NCBI GenBank assembly: GCA_904063045.1
Contig: CAJFCJ010000008.1
Coordinates: 806,001 to 870,000, forward strand
Length of the DNA: 64,000 nucleotides
From: Dimorphilus gyrociliatus
Lineage: Eukaryota; Annelida; Polychaeta; Dinophilidae
Direction: 5' to 3'
Under the pieces are notes generated by a model. That model did not search any database, was not told the origin of the DNA, and saw nothing but the letters and a program-made list of their open reading frames with translations. Shown one piece after another: positions 1-11,361 of the stretch; the first letter of the stretch is position 1, and each line of letters starts with the position of its first letter. Both the position numbers and the translations under genes were made by a program.

Positions 1-1098
1 ATTTATATGAAAGACTGCATAACGCTATGTGGACGGGGTGAGTTCTATCTATCTATTTATTTCTGTCTGCCATCTCGGCACGTTTCGTCTATCTATATAT
101 CTGCTTGTCTCTTACTCTTTTACATTTAAAAAAAATCGCGAAACTAGACGGCGCTAACGTCGAAAGGAGAATCGATTTGGGAACTATATAGAATTTATAA
201 AAAAAATTTTTTTTGTCTAGCACCCAACCAAAGAGGACCAACAACGTCCGAGGAAAAGCCGATATTACCTGCTGGACAGCATGATTATACATTCGAATAC
301 AAATTACCAGATGTTCTACCAACTTCTTTCGAATCATGCCATGCTTATAAAGGAAAAGTCTACTACCTCCTGAAAGCTCGATTAGATAGCTCTGAGGAGA
401 AGGTCAGACAAAGCAAAGACAGAACTTTTATAGTTTTATCGAGTCTTGATTTGAATTCGTATCCAAGATGTGCCGAGCTTGTACAAGTTAAGAGAGAAAA
501 GCATTTGGGGTGCTGCTGTTGTTGTCGTTGTGGCTCAATCACTTGTTTGCTAAGGTTAGACAGAACTGGCTATGTTCCAGGAGAAGACATAAATGTTGAC
601 GCCGAGTTGCAAAACCATAGTAAGAAAGAGATTACAGCTAGCTATGTTACTATGCAACAAATTGTAACCTTGGAAGCAGGGGGTGTTAGTAAGCAAAGTA
701 CAGCAGACATATTTCGTATATCGGGAGGGAAAATTAAATCCGGGGGTAGTGCTCTTTATCACGATATCATCCATATTCCACCTTTACCTCCATCCAGGTT
801 GGATGGCTGTAATCTAGTTCAGATTGACTACGTGATTACCGTAGGTGTACTACCCTCTGGCATGAATGACAGCATTGAAATTTCTGTACCAATTCTCATT
901 GGCACTGAACCCCTTCTACATGTCATTCCACCCGGAATAACTGTAGGACCTTCATACTCTAGATACAGTCACTCCTCAGGGGAAATCGAAGATTACAGCG
1001 CCGAAGACTACGTCCGTGGGAAATATCAGCATGTTTATACATATTACAAAGCTTTGTATAGGCGAGCCGTTACTCAGGATGGCGAATGCATTTCTTAA
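1..1098 (+). CDS. Arrestin domain-containing (alpha-arrestin) protein, 3' part
   Basis: Predicted coding exons are <1-37 and 221-1098; the gene continues off the left edge. The intron runs GTGAGT to TCTAG, and the phase joins (one base plus two). The exons encode the end of an arrestin N domain (LPAGQHDYTFEYKLPD, then a CHAYKGKVYYLLKARLD strand) and a full arrestin C domain starting near RAELV and containing RTGYVPGEDINV. Alpha-arrestins are cytosolic adaptors that link membrane cargo to ubiquitin ligases and endocytosis. The usual PPxY ligase-binding motifs are not visible in the C-terminal tail, which ends in a Tyr-rich stretch. An AATAAA lies at 1430-1435. Family assignment is firm; which ARRDC orthologue it is remains unclear. 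Confidence 0.85.
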
Positions 1099-1861
1099 AA
1101 CCTTTTTTACATGATAATCAAGACTTTAGTTGTTAGCTATATCCTCTTTATTTTTCTCTTCGAAGAAGAGTCGTTGAAGGGTTTTATGAACAATGGAATT
1201 AGTGTTCTTATTATTTCTATCATTATACCTCAACTATTTACGAATTTTATTTTCTCTTTCCTTTCTTATGTTAAGAAGCATGAAGGAAAAAAAGTACCGG
1301 GGAGGGAGAGTTGGTTGCTCTTTTGTCATCAGGTGGCGCTGATCTGTCGAAGTCCTATTAATTTTACAGCTTATTTTGTAAGTGAATATGGAAAAATTAG
1401 TGAACAGAAGAAATGTTATGCTTTTTAAAAATAAAATCTAGCAATGCCTTTACATATTCTTTGTCTATAAATGAAATATATTTATATCCAAATAATCGAA
1501 TTTATTTACAAATTAATTAAAAGTAAAGAGTAAAAAAGCGAGTCGGATTACATGAATCAAGAGAGTTTTACCTTCGCTTAATCGGATTTAGTCTAACTAG
1601 TTAAAATGTAAGAGCCTCGACAAAAGAAAACTGGGAGGAAAAGATTTTCTTTTTGATAGAGATTACCATGCGTAATTCGACAAATACTACCGCATTTGGG
1701 GCGGATAAACCCAGAAGATTGTTCCCGAGCCTATAGTTAAAAATATTTATCAAGAAGGATCCGACAGGGGGCGTATCCCCAGGATAATTGGGGCGGGAAG
1801 ATAGCGTTGGGCCTGAAAGAAAATTTATCGATGGATCGCTCCTTTATGGTATTTATTACGA
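1099..1861. other. Convergent 3' intergenic region
   Basis: This stretch lies between the arrestin gene (+) and the carboxypeptidase (-). It holds their 3' UTRs: AATAAA at 1430 (+), and TTTATT at 1852-1857, which is AATAAA on the minus strand just after the carboxypeptidase stop. The 105-codon ORF at 1111-1428 is hydrophobic and AT-driven, with no family signature. I see nothing else. Confidence 0.5.
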
Positions 1862-3579
1862 TTATATAAGGGAAGGATTATCGGACTTAATCTTCTTGTA
1901 GACGGCTTTAACAGCGTTCCAAATCTCTTCACCAGTAGGGCGAATTTGTTCCGGTGGAAGTTCCCATCCGAATTCACCCTTATCGCGTAACTCAATGGTG
2001 TAGACATAAGGAATATTAGCCGATCCAGCTGCCCAATCTCTGGAGGTTCCCGAAGAGAGATCTGATTCATGAAGGAAATAAAATTAGAAGTTTCCGGGAA
2101 TTAACTTTTCTCATTATTAATAAATATTTTTCTTTAATTACATAGGATTTCGCTGGCTGATCCTAACCGGTAATCCTTTCCATGAGTTTCCTTGATTGCT
2201 TTTATAGCCAACTGTCCGACTTCCATCTGTGTTATTTACAAAATTATTAGGAACCCAACCTCAAGAGCTTATTAGAAGATGGCGTTGTTTGTTTACCAAT
2301 TTATCGTAATTATCTGGCCTTTCTGTTGTATAACCCCAGGGTGCCATCCAAAGTTGACCTTTAGAATGCAAGGTTATAAATAAAATCCAATTAAAAGTCG
2401 ATTGTTCCATGAAATCTTTTATAGCTTTGGCTTCCGGCTCCGACCAAGGACTAGGGCCAGCATAGATTGGAGAGCAAGGATCATTGCTACTTCCAACAGC
2501 TTTAATTATAGGATAAAATCTAATATTTTTTTGTGTAAATTAATTTATCGAATACAAACAATTCCAATTGAATCCAAAATTTCTATTAGCATCTACTCCA
2601 ACGCAAGGAGACCCTGGATTTGGCTTACGAGTTTTCCTCCATAGCCTGTCCTGTAAACAAACAAATAGTGCATCACTCTTATCAAGTGGTCAGTATAGAC
2701 ATTGAGCAAATTTTGTATATTTTGTATTAAATAAATTAAGAATTATTCATTAAAATAACTTTAAACTAACATTTGTCCAAGTAAATTCGTATCCATCAGG
2801 ATTAACGATTGGAAGAATATACCAATCATAAGTTCTGATCATGTCATCAATTTCTGGGTCATTGCCAAATTCATCTACTAGCTAAATACCAGAGAAGAAT
2901 CATCTACAGTGTATTTTTATTAAAAGCTAAATAACTGACTCTATCTATAATAAACAAAGCGGTAGCGTGCGAAATCCATTCCCTTGCGTGGATTCCGGCA
3001 TCTATCCAAATTGAACGCTTTATTTTACCAGGCTCGTTGCCGATCTATAGAGAAGAAAAGCGTCGCTTTATACATAGGCCTACGCTTAACTTAATCACCT
3101 ATTTTCGGCTTACGTTAAACACTTTTAAGTCCCGACCTTCGTATGACTTTCCTATCGTTTGTATCCTGCAAAGCGTTTCTGAAACTTGATGGCACCTTTC
3201 AAGTCTAGTTTGCAGGAATTCCATAGTCTAATAAACATTAAAATAATAGTAGAAACGTTTTTATTTTCAATATAAAATAAGAGTAAAAAGGATAAAATTC
3301 TAATACGTCTCTATAATTAAGATACTTGGAGAAGTCATGGTCCTCAATGTTCTGCTTACTGAAAAAAAATAGGAATAATTTATAAAGGACTGTAATAATG
3401 ATTGATTCTAAAGTGGTTTATGTATTGAATAAATGAAATTAATGAGTAAAAAAAATACTCGATTATACAATATAGAAACTAGCTAACTCTAGCCATTTTT
3501 CCAGTTCATCTGGAATTGCACTGCAAGTAGTTAGAAGGAGAGAAAAGAAGGCAACTATTAGCGGTAATTGCCTTTCCAT
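1862..3579 (-). CDS. Secreted M14A zinc carboxypeptidase, CPO-like
   Basis: Nine exons, read right to left: 3469-3579, 3307-3351, 3114-3227, 2940-3044, 2771-2881, 2560-2650, 2297-2499, 2142-2226, 1862-2061 (354 aa). The phases agree throughout. Residues 1-21 are a signal peptide. Zinc and catalytic residues are present: H109-x-x-E112 in DAGIHAREW, H237 in TLHSKGQLW, R185 in DANRNF, and catalytic E312 in TIELRDKG. The roughly 90-residue activation propeptide of CPA/CPB is absent: the mature fold starts about 30 residues after the signal. The residue that sets S1' specificity (position 255 in CPA) is Arg296 in SGTSRDW. Both traits match carboxypeptidase O, which removes acidic C-terminal residues; that specificity is inferred here. 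I see no clear GPI signal at the C terminus. Confidence 0.9.
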
Positions 3580-4437
3580 GCCCTTCACTTTTTATATCCT
3601 TCTATTTACAAAGTCCTATTTTCTTATAAACAACTAACCAAAAAGCGAATACGTATTTAGTTTATATAAAGATAAAACACATGGTGCCTCACACCGAAAT
3701 AAAAATAATTACCAAAATGAAGCCTTGATGACGTTGCACACATTTCTATTTTGTAATAAAAAATATATGATATACTATAAGGTCTAAATGCTGTTACATG
3801 TTTTTCAAGCTATATTAATATCGTGAAAATGATAAGAGGTAATTGATATCTCTCGAGTAAATAAATATCCGCCTTTTTCTTATCAATAATTATAGATATT
3901 ACTATATTAGGTATGATTTCTTCACCTTAGAAGAGACTTTGATGTTTTACACTTTCTGTTTTATCTGTTTATTAATAGTTGGTTGTACTAAATAATTCTT
4001 TATAGTTAATTGAATTTAATATATGTTGATTGGGGAATTGTCTTCTCTTCTAATTTCCTTTTAGATTGGAATAAAACTCCTATAGACTCTTTATTATCAC
4101 CTTAGCGTTCAATAGTTTTCTCTAGAATCGAATAATTCTACATCCTTCCGTTCCAAATGAGAAGTCAAATTGAATGATTATTGACAAAATATGTTAATAT
4201 TATCAAATGACTTGATGTCTTTTTTTTCATTTACTAAGAAATAGGTTATATTATATATTTCAAAACAATAACGTTTATGTTGTTTGGAACGTGTAAACAA
4301 TTGCTAACGTAATAAATAGATTAATATTTTAAAATCCTTTTGATTTCAATATCACATTAAATGTCTGTAAGAATTAGTAGAAATATAGTTTATGAAGAGA
4401 GTTTTTTTATGACTTTTAAGTATTTTCCTGGCCGTAT
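3580..4437. other. AT-rich intergenic region
   Basis: This region lies between the carboxypeptidase start and the end of the SEA/mucin gene, both on the minus strand. It should hold the carboxypeptidase promoter and the mucin 3' UTR. No ORF, RNA gene or repeat is supported. Confidence 0.4.
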
Positions 4438-7100
4438 TTATGTCGTTGAGACTATAGAACTAGTTGTTTCTGTAGCAGCGATCGTTGAGGTTTGAACATT
4501 TCCATCACTTGTGATTTCAGTAGGTCCATTAGTTGTTGTTTCTTGAGTTGCTGCAGATCCAGTATTCGTTACTCCGTCAGTTGCTACGGATCCAGTATGC
4601 GTTTTTTGAGTTGCTGCAGATCCAGCAGTCGTTACTCCGTCAGTTGCTACGGATCCAGTATGCGTTTTTTGAGTTGCTGCAGATCCAGCAGTCGTTACTC
4701 CGTCGGTTGCTACGGATCCAGTATGCGTTTTTTGAGTTGCTGCAGATCCAGTATTCGTTACTCCGTCAGTTGCTACGGATCCAGTATGCGTTTTTTGAGT
4801 TGCTGCAGATCCAGCAGTCGTTACTCCGTCGGTTGCTACGGATCCAGTATGCGTTTTTTGAGTTGCTGCAGATCCAGTATTCGTTACTCCGTCAGTTGCT
4901 ACGGATCCAGTATGCGTTTTTTGAGTTCCTAAAGATCCAGCAGTCGTTACTCCGTCGGTTGCTACGGATCCAGTATGCGTTTCTTGAGTTCCTAAAGATC
5001 CCCCAGTGGTGGCTTTCTTAGTTGCTACAGATCCAGCAGTCGTTTCTTCCGTTCCTACAGATCCCCCAGTGGTGGCTTTCTTAGTTGCTACAGATCCAGC
5101 AGTCGTTTCTTCCGTTCCTACAGATCCAGCAGTCGTTGCCTTCTTAGTTGCTACAGATCCAGCAGTTGTTTCTTGAGTTGTTACAGATCCAGAAGTGGTT
5201 GCCTTCTCAGTTGGTGCAGATCCAGCAGTCGTTGCCTTATTAGTTGCTATAGATTCAACAGTCGTGACTTTTTCAGTTGTCGTGGGCTCAGGAGTTTGTT
5301 TCGGAGCCATAGTTGTTTGAGGTATAACTTTTCTGGGCTGTCCAGTAAATACGTTTGTGATTTCACTTGATAAATAATCTTCAATTCCTTTTTCAATAGC
5401 AACTTCAACAATATTTTTAACGACGTCAATGTTAGGAATGCTTTGTTCCAGCTGAATCTTCAAGAAGGAGACAATGTAGTTAACGATAACGCTACCTTTT
5501 CTAAAATAATTAAAATCCATAAGAATTAAAAGTAAATTTAATAGAGTTATGGAACATACTTGAAATTGTTTACAGAACATTTTGGCTGAGAAAATGACAA
5601 ATTTTTCTGTAAACTGTCTTCAATTCCATTGCAAAATTCCTTTTCCAAAGTTTTAAATTCATTACTTTGAGGATTGTCGTAAGAAGAGCTGAAGCTCCGA
5701 TTCAACTTTGTAGATATTTCAAGAACAGCTATTTAATTAATTTATGTTTAGAATGTGATATTATTTCAAGTACGTCAACTTACTAGTTTCAGAAGCTTCT
5801 TTAACAGTTTCAATAGCATAAAACTCTATTAGATCGTTAAAATAGGTCACTTTTTCTTTATTATTTTCAAATATTTCGCGAATAATTTCATTAAAACTCT
5901 TATCAGTATTTTTCGTCATAGCTTTGAGCTTTTCTTCATAAAAGACAAGGTCGGAATCGATGACAATACTCCCTCTGTAAAGAGAATTTGTGTTATTTAC
6001 CTTTTCAATATTAGTTTATATATTAGCACTACCTCGTGAGACCCTTAACATTGCATTCTTTTTGAGCTGTGGCAAAGATTTTGTTCACCTGAAAATATTT
6101 GAATGTTAACTATCGTAATAAAATTGATAAAGATATTTTATAAATGGCGCCATCTTTTGACTATTTTTTTATCATGTTATAAATCATATGTCACGACATA
6201 TAAAAAGCATAAAGCGATTGAAAAAATGACTTACATTTTCACAATAAGTTTTCTCGTAATCTTTATATTCAGTTGTTTCTGGATTTTGATAAGCTGACTT
6301 GAAATCGCCTTTCATTTTCATTCTCAGACTTCTTTTAACGGTTTCTTCATCATTTGAATTATCTAAGAGGAGGAGGGAATTTTTAATCTTAATTTATTTT
6401 CTATAATTTTAGAAATTTACCTCTAAGTCCTAACCAAACTGAAATTCCTACTAGAGCAGTACAGATCAGGATCAAGAACACTACAACGACTATTAAAGTT
6501 TTTAAGGTTTTCTTTGGGTATCTGTTAAAGCAAATATAAATTTTTGAAATATTTATAGTCGTCGTATCTTATAATTGATTAATAGACGGTTACCTCGTCT
6601 CAAGAGAGGCTAGTGTCTCCTCCGAACCGTCATCATAATATTCATCCTTGAAATTTCCTTTAGCTGGTAATTTATATGGCACTCCATAACTACCATTACC
6701 CGGATCATACGTGGGGGGCTTCCTATCAAAACCTGCTGTTGGGTAGGACGGGTTTGTATATTGAGGTCTTGGAATGCGAACCTGTAAATAATATATTTTA
6801 ACAAGGGGGGCAGTTTGAAGTTTATTAGGTTTTAAATTACATTGAGTACATGTGTCTTGAATTAAGTTAGCTTATTTTGTCTATACGACTTCGAAGAGAT
6901 ACAAAAACTTCAATAGAAAAGTTGGATAGTCATACGTGTCAAAACTTGATGAAAATATTTTAAATATTGTGTCATACAGCACAATACATAGTTGCTAAAC
7001 TTAAATATTTTATCAGAAATACTCAACAAACCTTAGAAAAATCGGAATAAGGGGAAGAATCGTTATATTCTGACCAACTGTACTCGTCGTACTTCGACAT
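4438..7100 (-). CDS. Type II membrane protein with two SEA domains and a Thr-rich mucin-like tail
   Basis: Eight exons: 7032-7100, 6594-6781, 6421-6521, 6235-6362, 6033-6088, 5784-5974, 5560-5728, 4438-5500 (654 aa). The order is a Tyr/Pro-rich cytoplasmic N terminus (1-92), one transmembrane helix (about 94-114), SEA domain 1 (about 125-245), SEA domain 2 (about 245-347), then a Thr/Ser/Gly repeat domain (about 359-654) that forms the C terminus. There is no signal peptide, so the repeat end should be extracellular. Each SEA domain carries an autoproteolysis-type motif, GSIVI at 182-186 and GSVIV at 303-307; SEA domains with G-S-V-V-V break and stay non-covalently joined. The likely role is a shed, O-glycosylated cell-surface mucin (inference). 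A second gene of the same plan lies at 16437-19539. Confidence 0.85.
4530..5235 (-). repeat. Hierarchical coding tandem repeat (63-bp array plus about 30-bp sub-repeats)
   Basis: This is the 3' exon of the SEA/mucin gene. Seven GGATCC sites are spaced exactly 63 bp apart (4588, 4651, 4714, 4777, 4840, 4903, 4966). Each 63-bp unit encodes 21 residues made of two half-units of the type GSxATQKTHT and GSVATDGVTTA. Toward 5230 the array breaks into shorter units, TTAGSVATKKA and TTAGSVGTEE. Near-identity of the central copies suggests recent unequal exchange or gene conversion. Copy number is probably polymorphic. Confidence 0.92.
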
Positions 7101-7565
7101 TTTCGTGATTTATGAAATTTTATTTTCAATCCTTCACTTATAAACTTATAGTTCTGATCTAAAAATAATTTTGGGATGTTCTTATATATACGTCGTAAGG
7201 GCGGGGTAGTTCGAGGAGATTTTGGGTTGCTCCGTATTGAAATTTCCGGCAAGCTGTTGTTACAACACTTACTTTTGCCTCTGAAATTCATGATCAGGGT
7301 TAGGCTTACTCATCGTTAGAAAAAAACAGTTCTACGTAAAATAAGTATACCAAATAAGTTTCAATTTATATTTACATTTCAATACCCTTTATAACTTTTT
7401 ATTGTTCTTATCTAATATTTATGTTTGTTTTCTACAAAAGCCCTTGTTTTGTATCTTTTTCATTCTCATCGGTAAAATATACTGTTCCAAAGTGTAGAGA
7501 AAACTGGAAGAATTTAATTTTGAAAAGTATATTTACTAGTAGAAAAACATATTTGTTTATTTCAT
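7101..7565. other. Intergenic region
   Basis: This region holds the presumed promoter of the SEA/mucin gene and the 3' UTR of ADAT1. The overlapping ORFs are AT-driven and carry no family signature. I see nothing else. Confidence 0.4.
7181..7188 (-). promoter_or_regulatory. Possible TATA box of the SEA/mucin gene
   Basis: TATATAAG is read on the minus strand about 80 bp upstream of the ATG at 7100. The spacing would suit a start near 7155. AT-rich background makes chance occurrence possible. Confidence 0.3.
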
Positions 7566-9092
7566 TCATGAAAAGGAATTTAATTTTCTATCAGTTCTTG
7601 GCCAATTTTTTAGAGCATCTTCCCTTAAAAGCGTCCAAACTCTTTGATATTCTACGCTGGCTTGTTTATAACTTTCATATGTTTTAAGTATTTCGTTCGA
7701 TTCGATTTTCAATTTTAATTTGCTTATCAGTCGTTGAGCGGTTGAAAATAACTCCAATTTACAAACGCTACACCTGAACAGGTTGTATTAAAGAGAATTA
7801 GAGTTGGATAAATCTATTAACTCAATTTCTAGTTCAATTAAAAACATTGTGTAATTTGATATTACCTTGATTTAGGGCTATCTTTCGCTTTCTTTGATAC
7901 ACCCTGTTTTAAGCCGTTTACGCAAACTTGTTGATCTTTGCAACTTTTCCACCAGATAATTGCTTAAAATAAAAAATAATCAACAAATTTTCACTGATTG
8001 AATTAAACACTTTTTAGTCATACCGGCTCCACAGGCTACTGTTCTGTTATTCATTTGTTGGTGATTAAATTGTGTATTAGTTTTGTAAATGATCGGTTCG
8101 ATTTTGTTATAAACTTTTCCCAAGTTTGGAATTTTACCATCGAATCTTTTAAATAAAGCCCTTTCTGCACATTCTTGGTTGAAAGGGCAATTCCCCAGAA
8201 CAATGGCGTGAATGTATAATGGCAAATCGAAAAAATGCATCATTATTGCTCCTTGGAGGCCGATCAAGCACCATTTAGCGATTTTATCGCTACAGCTTAA
8301 ACTGCGGGTAGGGTGTCCTCTTCCAGGTTTTGTCCTAAGAGAACACGTCACGTGATATCCCATACCAGATGCTCTCTCGTCCATAGGTTCTCCTGGAACA
8401 CATTTGGCGCCTGTTCTATGAATATCTAGCTTAGGGCGTTTAGCTTCCGGCTCTTCTTCCTGTTTTGGAATAATGGAAGCATCTCCACCTAATTTTATAG
8501 GCAATAAATGTTAAAATCGAAAGGAAAATTGTGATAAAGTATGCTTTTTTAGCCAATATTTACAAGGTGTTCGACTGCAAAACATTATAACTTTCGTATT
8601 ATCTTTCAATCGAAACTTTCCCGATTTAAAATCAATATATTTACTTATGCCACCATCATTGATTCTTTCAATTTCGTCGTACAAATATCTATATAAATAT
8701 TGAATTTATCAATTTCTCAGTTTGTATTTATTTTTATAATAGAAGAGAATATATTATTGTCTACCTTAGGAACGCCCTTCTACTTAGTACTTCAGCATGG
8801 CTATCATGAATTAAATTCCCTTTGTCATTCAATTCAACTTCTCCTAGGCATTTCGTTCCAGTAGCCATTGAGGCAATTGTAAAATTTTCTTCTAATTAAA
8901 TCAGTTAGATCAGTATATTAATAAATTCTAAAATTAAGCAAACTTTTGTAGATATATACCATTATGCCAAAGAATGATTGCGCTTAACAAAGTCCATTCT
9001 TTTTCATGAGGCTTCCCTTTTTTCTTTAACGCGCTTTCATAATGTTGAATACAGGCGGATGCAATTTTTTCAAAATCTGACGGCGTTGTCAT
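7566..9092 (-). CDS. ADAT1: tRNA-specific adenosine deaminase 1
   Basis: Six exons: 8960-9092, 8765-8891, 8564-8688, 8024-8488, 7866-7962, 7566-7773 (384 aa). ADAT1 deaminates A37 of tRNA-Ala to inosine. Deaminase residues are visible: H76-A-E78 (zinc ligand and proton shuttle), P-C129-G, and the third ligand C194 in RSLSCSDK. Flanking family blocks include HRTGAKCVPGE and KPGRGHPTRS, and the C terminus ends in the ADAT1-type TYESYKQASVEYQRVW helix. The protein is shorter than human ADAT1 because the linker after the PCG motif is short. One change sits beside the active site: SRTPCGD where the family has SHTPCGD. The ATG directly follows a TTTCAG acceptor, and NIP7 lies 121 bp upstream on the same strand. 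Confidence 0.93.
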
Positions 9093-9213
9093 TCTGAAAG
9101 GAAGCCGTCAGATAAAATGATTGTAAAAATGAACAATATAGGACAGAAATAAATTCTAAAGAGGACTGTATTGGTAGCATACACAATATGTACAATATGA
9201 AGAGTAATTAAGT

Positions 9214-9756
9214 CTAAAAAAGCGTATCTTCGCTTCTAACGTATTCTCCTATGTCAGCCTGATGAAAACAAACGATCGCTGTGGGATCGGCATGTCGACA
9301 TTCGGCTGTCGATTTAGCTGCTACTCCAAATCCAAGAGGTAAATCCGCCATAGAATATACAATAACTCCTTGATATTTTTCTGTATTCTCAGTTATCCTA
9401 CCTAAACCGTTCTTCAACACGTGATTGCCGTATAAATATTGTTGTTCGGCACTCGGCTTCAGCCAAACTTTAAATTTGGCGTATGGAGCTAAAAAGTCCA
9501 AAGCAGTTACGTGCAAATGAAACTTTCTGCTTTTAGTAAATTTTCCAAAGCAAGTTCCGAATGACAATAGATTCTCTCTAGCAACGTGAGCAGCTTTTTT
9601 CATTAGCATTTCATTCGTGTAGTAGATTCGATCTTTATGTAATCGAAAACAATAAATTCCATCTGGCCGATCGATTAATAACTTGACATTTTCACCAATA
9701 TATTTCGATAATTTTCCGAAAAAAATAGTTGTCTCTTCTTCAGTCAGTGGTCGCAT
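9214..9756 (-). CDS. NIP7: 60S ribosome biogenesis protein NIP7
   Basis: A single exon of 180 residues, the usual NIP7 length. It starts MRPLTEEET and carries the family blocks [34 protein letters not shown] and [11 protein letters not shown], with the C-terminal PUA domain at about 95-170. NIP7 acts in the nucleolus in pre-rRNA processing and 60S assembly. The reading frame is open further 5' (to 9822), but the family start is the ATG at 9756, which lies 2 nt after TTCTTCCTAG, a good 3' splice site. A 5' UTR intron or trans-splicing may therefore deliver the leader. Confidence 0.96.
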   Translation of the reverse strand: MRPLTEEETTIFFGKLSKYIGENVKLLIDRPDGIYCFRLHKDRIYYTNEMLMKKAAHVARENLLSFGTCFGKFTKSRKFHLHVTALDFLAPYAKFKVWLKPSAEQQYLYGNHVLKNGLGRITENTEKYQGVIVYSMADLPLGFGVAAKSTAECRHADPTAIVCFHQADIGEYVRSEDTLF

Positions 9757-10179
9757 AACTAGGAAGAATGTTGGATCACTCCTAACATTTATAATTTTAA
9801 TATACAAGCTAATAAGCAACAACCTTTAACATGAAATTTTACAGATCAAAGATATTTACCTCTTAATATATAAATAACATAAACTAACAGGAAGGACTTT
9901 GGAAAAATGCTGTTACACGTGAGGGCGATAATTTGAAGACTTGGTAAAACATTCAGAGAGTTATTTTCGTAAAAACCAATTTTTATTAAAAAATCACTAA
10001 AATTTATTTTTATTTTTTTAAAAGGCAATAAAAATTCTCTTTAATTTTATATTTTTTACGAAATGTAGCCTACCATTTATTTTTCCTCGGGCATTTCGAA
10101 ATTAATAGCTTAATTAAATTCAACAGATAACGAGAATTGTTGACTTGTTTTCACATTCAATTAGCTGAGCTAACTGAAA
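9757..10179. other. Divergent promoter region NIP7 / GPCR-1
   Basis: AT-rich region between the NIP7 start (-) and the first GPCR (+). It should hold both promoters. The 60-codon minus ORF at 9846-10028 is not convincing. No other feature was seen. Confidence 0.4.
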
Positions 10180-11331
10180 ATGAACTGTTCTTCGTTTCCA
10201 TTACGGTTAACTGAAAGTGGAACTTATTTAGTAACAAATATCATCCTCACGCCGTTAATAGGAGTTGCAAGTTTAGTTTGTAACTTTCTGCTTCTAATCA
10301 TTGCAAGATCAAAATCTTTGGAATGCCACAAGTCTACATATTTGTATGTTTCGGCTATAGCAGTTATTGACCTTCTTTTCATCACTTTCAAATCAATTGG
10401 AATAACACTGGAATCAGAAGTTGCCTCTTTTGTCTGGACCTATTCAAGACCAAGTGCCTTTTTTCGACACGTAGAATACGGAGTGGGAAGGAGTCTAGAA
10501 TGGTTAAGTGGATGGTTGCTCGCGGGTGCTTTAGTAGAAGCGGTTTTTCAAATAAAAAGAAATGGTAATATGAGGAAAAGTTCCATATTTATACTAATAA
10601 TGATTGGTGTTGCCGCTGCTATTGTCAGTAATACTCCAAGATTATTTGAAATAACCAGAGTCCGAATTCATAATTGCCTAGAATTAAAAGAATTATGGTT
10701 TGTTGAGTATACATCTATAATGTTTAATACAACTTACCGTAATATCTACTGTTGGCTTGCGACCGCCCTAGGGCACCTATGTCCTACACTTATAATTGGG
10801 TCTTTATTGATTAAAATTGGACTATTTGTACGATCGAAGGATAAATGGAAACAAGTTAATGAACCAATGAGAAATGTAATGAGTTTGGCCCTTTTATGGT
10901 TAATAACAAATTTTCCGTTAATGGTACTGGAAATCATACAGAATATGGGAAACGAAAAACCGAAATTCCTATCACGTTTTAATGATGACCGTCTATCAGT
11001 GAATTTAATAAAATTATCTAGATCAGCAGGAACGTTATTTATTTGCTTGTTTACAAACCAACAGTTCTTAGCACTATTTCGAAGAAGGTTTTGTTGCTTT
11101 CCTCTAGGAGCAAATTGTTCTCGCAAGAGTAGAAAGAATAGAGGTGACGATACCATCTGGTTGGATATACCATATTGGGTGCCGTCTTCAAGACCATCGG
11201 AAGCTCCTCCAAAGAATAAAGTTCACGAAGAAGAGCCTATGGGTTTTGATAATAAGGGAGCGGTTGTAGAAGATGAACCTTCTAAAAAGGAACCGAAGAA
11301 ATTTTTTGCCGTCCCTAGTATGTACATTTAG
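10180..11331 (+). CDS. Class A-like GPCR, orphan (GPCR-1)
   Basis: A single exon of 383 aa. Seven hydrophobic segments are visible, beginning at about residues 20, 55, 105, 135, 185, 235 and 270, with an intracellular tail of about 100 residues that is rich in charge. The receptor is divergent: the DRY position reads within ALVEAVFQIKR, and NPxxY is replaced by FTNQQFLALF, followed by the basic helix-8 stretch RRRFCC. The plan resembles invertebrate peptide-type receptors (FMRFamide/sex-peptide-like), but I cannot assign a ligand. Its stop is 30 bp from the stop of the convergent CD225-type gene, and an AATAAA at about 11372 lies inside that gene. It is only distantly similar to the next two receptors. 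Confidence 0.85.
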   Translation: MNCSSFPLRLTESGTYLVTNIILTPLIGVASLVCNFLLLIIARSKSLECHKSTYLYVSAIAVIDLLFITFKSIGITLESEVASFVWTYSRPSAFFRHVEYGVGRSLEWLSGWLLAGALVEAVFQIKRNGNMRKSSIFILIMIGVAAAIVSNTPRLFEITRVRIHNCLELKELWFVEYTSIMFNTTYRNIYCWLATALGHLCPTLIIGSLLIKIGLFVRSKDKWKQVNEPMRNVMSLALLWLITNFPLMVLEIIQNMGNEKPKFLSRFNDDRLSVNLIKLSRSAGTLFICLFTNQQFLALFRRRFCCFPLGANCSRKSRKNRGDDTIWLDIPYWVPSSRPSEAPPKNKVHEEEPMGFDNKGAVVEDEPSKKEPKKFFAVPSMYI

Positions 11332-11361
11332 TGTTATGATTGAATTTGATAGAGTTGATAA

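Noticed and set aside
1111..1428. 105-codon plus ORF after the arrestin gene
   Set aside because: AT-driven hydrophobic frame in the 3' UTR; ends at the poly(A) signal.
4492..5021. Plus-strand ORFs rich in Ser/Cys/Arg or Leu/Gln across the repeat array
   Set aside because: They are antisense shadows of the 63-bp mucin repeat; multiples of three keep all frames open.
10746..11156. 136-codon minus ORF inside GPCR-1
   Set aside because: Antisense of a clear receptor coding exon.
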